Assembly: GCA_021325635.1 (NCBI GenBank)
Contig: JAJPGV010000035.1
Coordinates: 124,001 to 188,000 of the forward strand
Direction of reading: 5' to 3'
Source of the DNA: Chloroflexota bacterium
GTDB taxonomy: Bacteria; Chloroflexota; JAJPGV01
Length of the DNA stretch: 64,000 nucleotides
The translations under genes were made by a program, and so were the position numbers. Positions 62,022 to 64,000 of the stretch are shown here, piece after piece (the first letter of the stretch is position 1; every line of letters begins with the position of its first letter). The notes beneath the pieces are model-generated. The model ran no database searches, was not told where the DNA came from, and was given only the letters and a program-made list of their open reading frames with translations.

Positions 62022-63386
62022 ATGAGCCTGGCTAGAGCGGACACAGCGCTGTCCATTGGGAGTCCCATGCGCGTCACTCGCGGGCACGCCGCCCTGGCGC
62101 TCATCGCCGCGATCTACCTGCTGCTCGCGACCGCCTACGCCTTCGCCACGCCTCCCTGGCAGGCGCCCGACGAGCCGGCGCACTTCAACTACGTGCAGTA
62201 CCTGGCCGAACGCGGCCAGCTGCCGGTCCTCCAGGCCGGTGATTACCCGGCGCAGATCCTTCCGCTGGGCCCGCGGACCAACCTGCCCAGCCTGGCGCCG
62301 TTCCGCTACGAAGCGCATCAGCCGCCGCTGTACTACGCGCTGGGAGCGGTGGTGTACAAGCTTGGGGGACGGCTCCACGCGCTTCGCCTGCTGTCGGTCC
62401 TGTTCGGGTTGCTGCTGCTGCCGGTGGCCTATTGCTGCGCCAGGCTCGTCCTGCCCGAGAAGGGCCGTCTCGGGCTGGCAGCCGCCGCGATGGCCGGCCT
62501 CCCGCCCATGGTCCTGTTCGTCGACGCTTCGGTCCAGAATGACAGCCTGGCCGACCTGGTCGTCTCGCTGCTGCTGCTGCTGTACGTGGCACTGGCGGCG
62601 GGCTGGCGAAGGCGCTGGGCCTGGCCGGCGCTGGGTCTCTTGCTCGGCGCCGCCCTGCTGACCAAAGTGACCATTTACCTGCCGGCGGCGCTGCTGGCCG
62701 CCGGCTGTGTGCTGTTGGGGTCATGGCGGCCGAAGGATCCCCGCGCAGGCTTTGCCCGGCGTCTGCTGCTCAATGGCGGCCAGGCTGCCGGGGCAGCGGC
62801 TGTGGTTGCCGGCTGGTGGTTCGTGCGCAACGGGCTGATCTACGGCTGGAGCGATCTCTTCGTCCAGGCACGCCAGAAGGACGTGGCCGCGGGTCAGCTG
62901 CAGACGGGAGCCTTCGGCGAGGCGCAGCTGATGAACTTCGTGGCTGTGAGCTTCCACAGCTTCTGGGGGCAGTTCGGCTGGATGTCGGTGCCGCTGCCCG
63001 AGCGGGACTACGCGCTGCTGGAAGCGTTCACGGCGGCAGTAGCAGCCGGTTGGCTGGCGTGGGGAGTCAGACGGCTGGTCAGTCGGGGGATGAGCGCCGC
63101 GTTGAGCGGGGCCCTGGCTTCGGCCGGTCCGGCCTGGCTCGGGCTGTTCCTGACCTGGGCGGCCGTGCTGGCCGGCGATGTGATCTACAACTTGACCTTC
63201 GTGCAGCCGCAGGGACGGTATCTCTTCCCGGCAATGGTGCCGATAGCGCTGTTCACGGTCTGGGGCTTGGCCGGACTGCTGCCTCGCCGGCTCTGGCCCG
63301 GCCTGGCCGCCGCGCTGCCCCTGGCGCTCCTGCTGTTCAGCATCTACACGCTGAGACACGACGTGCTGCCGGCGTTCTATGGCTGA
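62022..63386 (+). CDS. multi-TM protein, DUF2142/PMT (GT39)-like
   Basis: PPWQAPDEPAHFNYVQYLAERGQLPVLQAGDY...YEAHQPPLYYALGAVVYKL; about 10 TM. Start may be 62067. Confidence 0.82.
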   Translation: MSLARADTALSIGSPMRVTRGHAALALIAAIYLLLATAYAFATPPWQAPDEPAHFNYVQYLAERGQLPVLQAGDYPAQILPLGPRTNLPSLAPFRYEAHQPPLYYALGAVVYKLGGRLHALRLLSVLFGLLLLPVAYCCARLVLPEKGRLGLAAAAMAGLPPMVLFVDASVQNDSLADLVVSLLLLLYVALAAGWRRRWAWPALGLLLGAALLTKVTIYLPAALLAAGCVLLGSWRPKDPRAGFARRLLLNGGQAAGAAAVVAGWWFVRNGLIYGWSDLFVQARQKDVAAGQLQTGAFGEAQLMNFVAVSFHSFWGQFGWMSVPLPERDYALLEAFTAAVAAGWLAWGVRRLVSRGMSAALSGALASAGPAWLGLFLTWAAVLAGDVIYNLTFVQPQGRYLFPAMVPIALFTVWGLAGLLPRRLWPGLAAALPLALLLFSIYTLRHDVLPAFYG

Positions 63387-64000
63387 GACGCTGCAGCGAA
63401 AAGCGAAGCTCCGAGCCGCCGTGCGCTCGGAAGGCCCGCCGCTGCTGTTCCTACTGGCGGCTGCGGTGCTGTTCTTCTGGAAGTCGACCTTGGGCGGCAA
63501 GGTGCTCCTGCCGGTGGACGATCTGTTCCAGTTCCAGCCCTGGGCGGCGTACGCGCCGGCCGGCTTCCAGGGACCGCACAACGGCCTGATTGCCGACTCC
63601 ATCCTCGAAAACTTCGGCTGGAAGACGTTCCTGCTGGAGAGCATCCGCAACCGCCAGCTGCCTCTGTGGAATCCGTACATCCTGGCCGGGACCCCCTTCT
63701 TTGCGCCGGGCCAGGCCAGTGTGCTGTACCCGTTCGTGCTGCTGTGGCTGATCGTGCCGATCGCCTACGCGTACGGCTATTTCGCCGCGCTGCACCTGTT
63801 CTTCGCGGGAGCGTTCAGCTACGCCTTTCTGAGGGTTGCCGGCACATCCCGCACGGGCGGGACCAGCGGCGCGCTGGCGTTCATGTTCAGCGGCCGGCTG
63901 GTGACGAGCGTGCTGTGGCCGCAGATGATCGGCGCCATTGTTTACCTGCCGCTGCTGCTCCTGCTGGTCGAGCTCGCCGTGCGTCAGGCCCGGACGCGCT
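63379..64000 (+). CDS. YfhO-like membrane protein, truncated by window end
   Basis: VLLPVDDLFQFQPWAAYAPAGFQGPHNGLIADSILENFGWKTFLLESIRNRQLPLWNPYILAGTPFFA; typical YfhO N-terminus. Confidence 0.8.
   Translation, partial: MAETLQRKAKLRAAVRSEGPPLLFLLAAAVLFFWKSTLGGKVLLPVDDLFQFQPWAAYAPAGFQGPHNGLIADSILENFGWKTFLLESIRNRQLPLWNPYILAGTPFFAPGQASVLYPFVLLWLIVPIAYAYGYFAALHLFFAGAFSYAFLRVAGTSRTGGTSGALAFMFSGRLVTSVLWPQMIGAIVYLPLLLLLVELAVRQARTR

Overview
High-GC bacterial chromosomal window with dense coding and many 1-4 nt start/stop overlaps. Gene content (F420-type LLM oxidoreductase, DUF5667 and DUF4446 proteins, a parAB block and an rpsF-ssb-rpsR block) suggests a Chloroflexota-like organism, but this is inference only. 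Main blocks: (1) ECF sigma factor, DUF5667 protein and glycosyltransferase (0.3-3.6 kb). (2) A putative N-heterocycle/amide catabolic neighbourhood (5.0-15.0 kb): LLM oxidoreductase, asparaginase, isochorismatase-like cysteine hydrolase, allantoinase/dihydroorotase-like enzyme, three-subunit xanthine-dehydrogenase-type molybdoenzyme and a tricarballylate-dehydrogenase-like flavoprotein. (3) A copper/redox periplasmic cluster (16.3-20.9 kb): CopC-CopD fusion, membrane-domain/cytochrome c fusion and a His-rich anchored protein. (4) tRNA-Val(TAC) and tRNA-Leu(GAG). (5) An MBL-hydrolase/receiver fusion, an orphan degenerate ABC ATPase, plsY, parA/parB, a Fur-family regulator, tldD/tldE, murI, mogA/moaC, a HIT protein, dprA, a PPi-type phosphofructokinase, a GGDEF protein, rpsU, valS, ychF and rpsF-ssb-rpsR. 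(6) An exopolysaccharide cluster from 50.5 kb to the window end: sugar transferases, tandem CpsC-like proteins, CpsD, CpsB, RmlA/B/D and GT2 enzymes. I found no CRISPR array, transposase, integrase or recognisable defence system. Best leads: the ABC ATPase that keeps Walker A/B but has lost Q-loop, signature and H-loop consensus; the MBL-REC fusion; the His-rich protein family in the copper cluster; a coding-like ORF upstream of dprA that appears frameshifted by one G; a 48-aa membrane microprotein ORF missing from the ORF track; and a seven-unit telomere-like 7-mer repeat filling a convergent gene gap. No single finding proves a new system.
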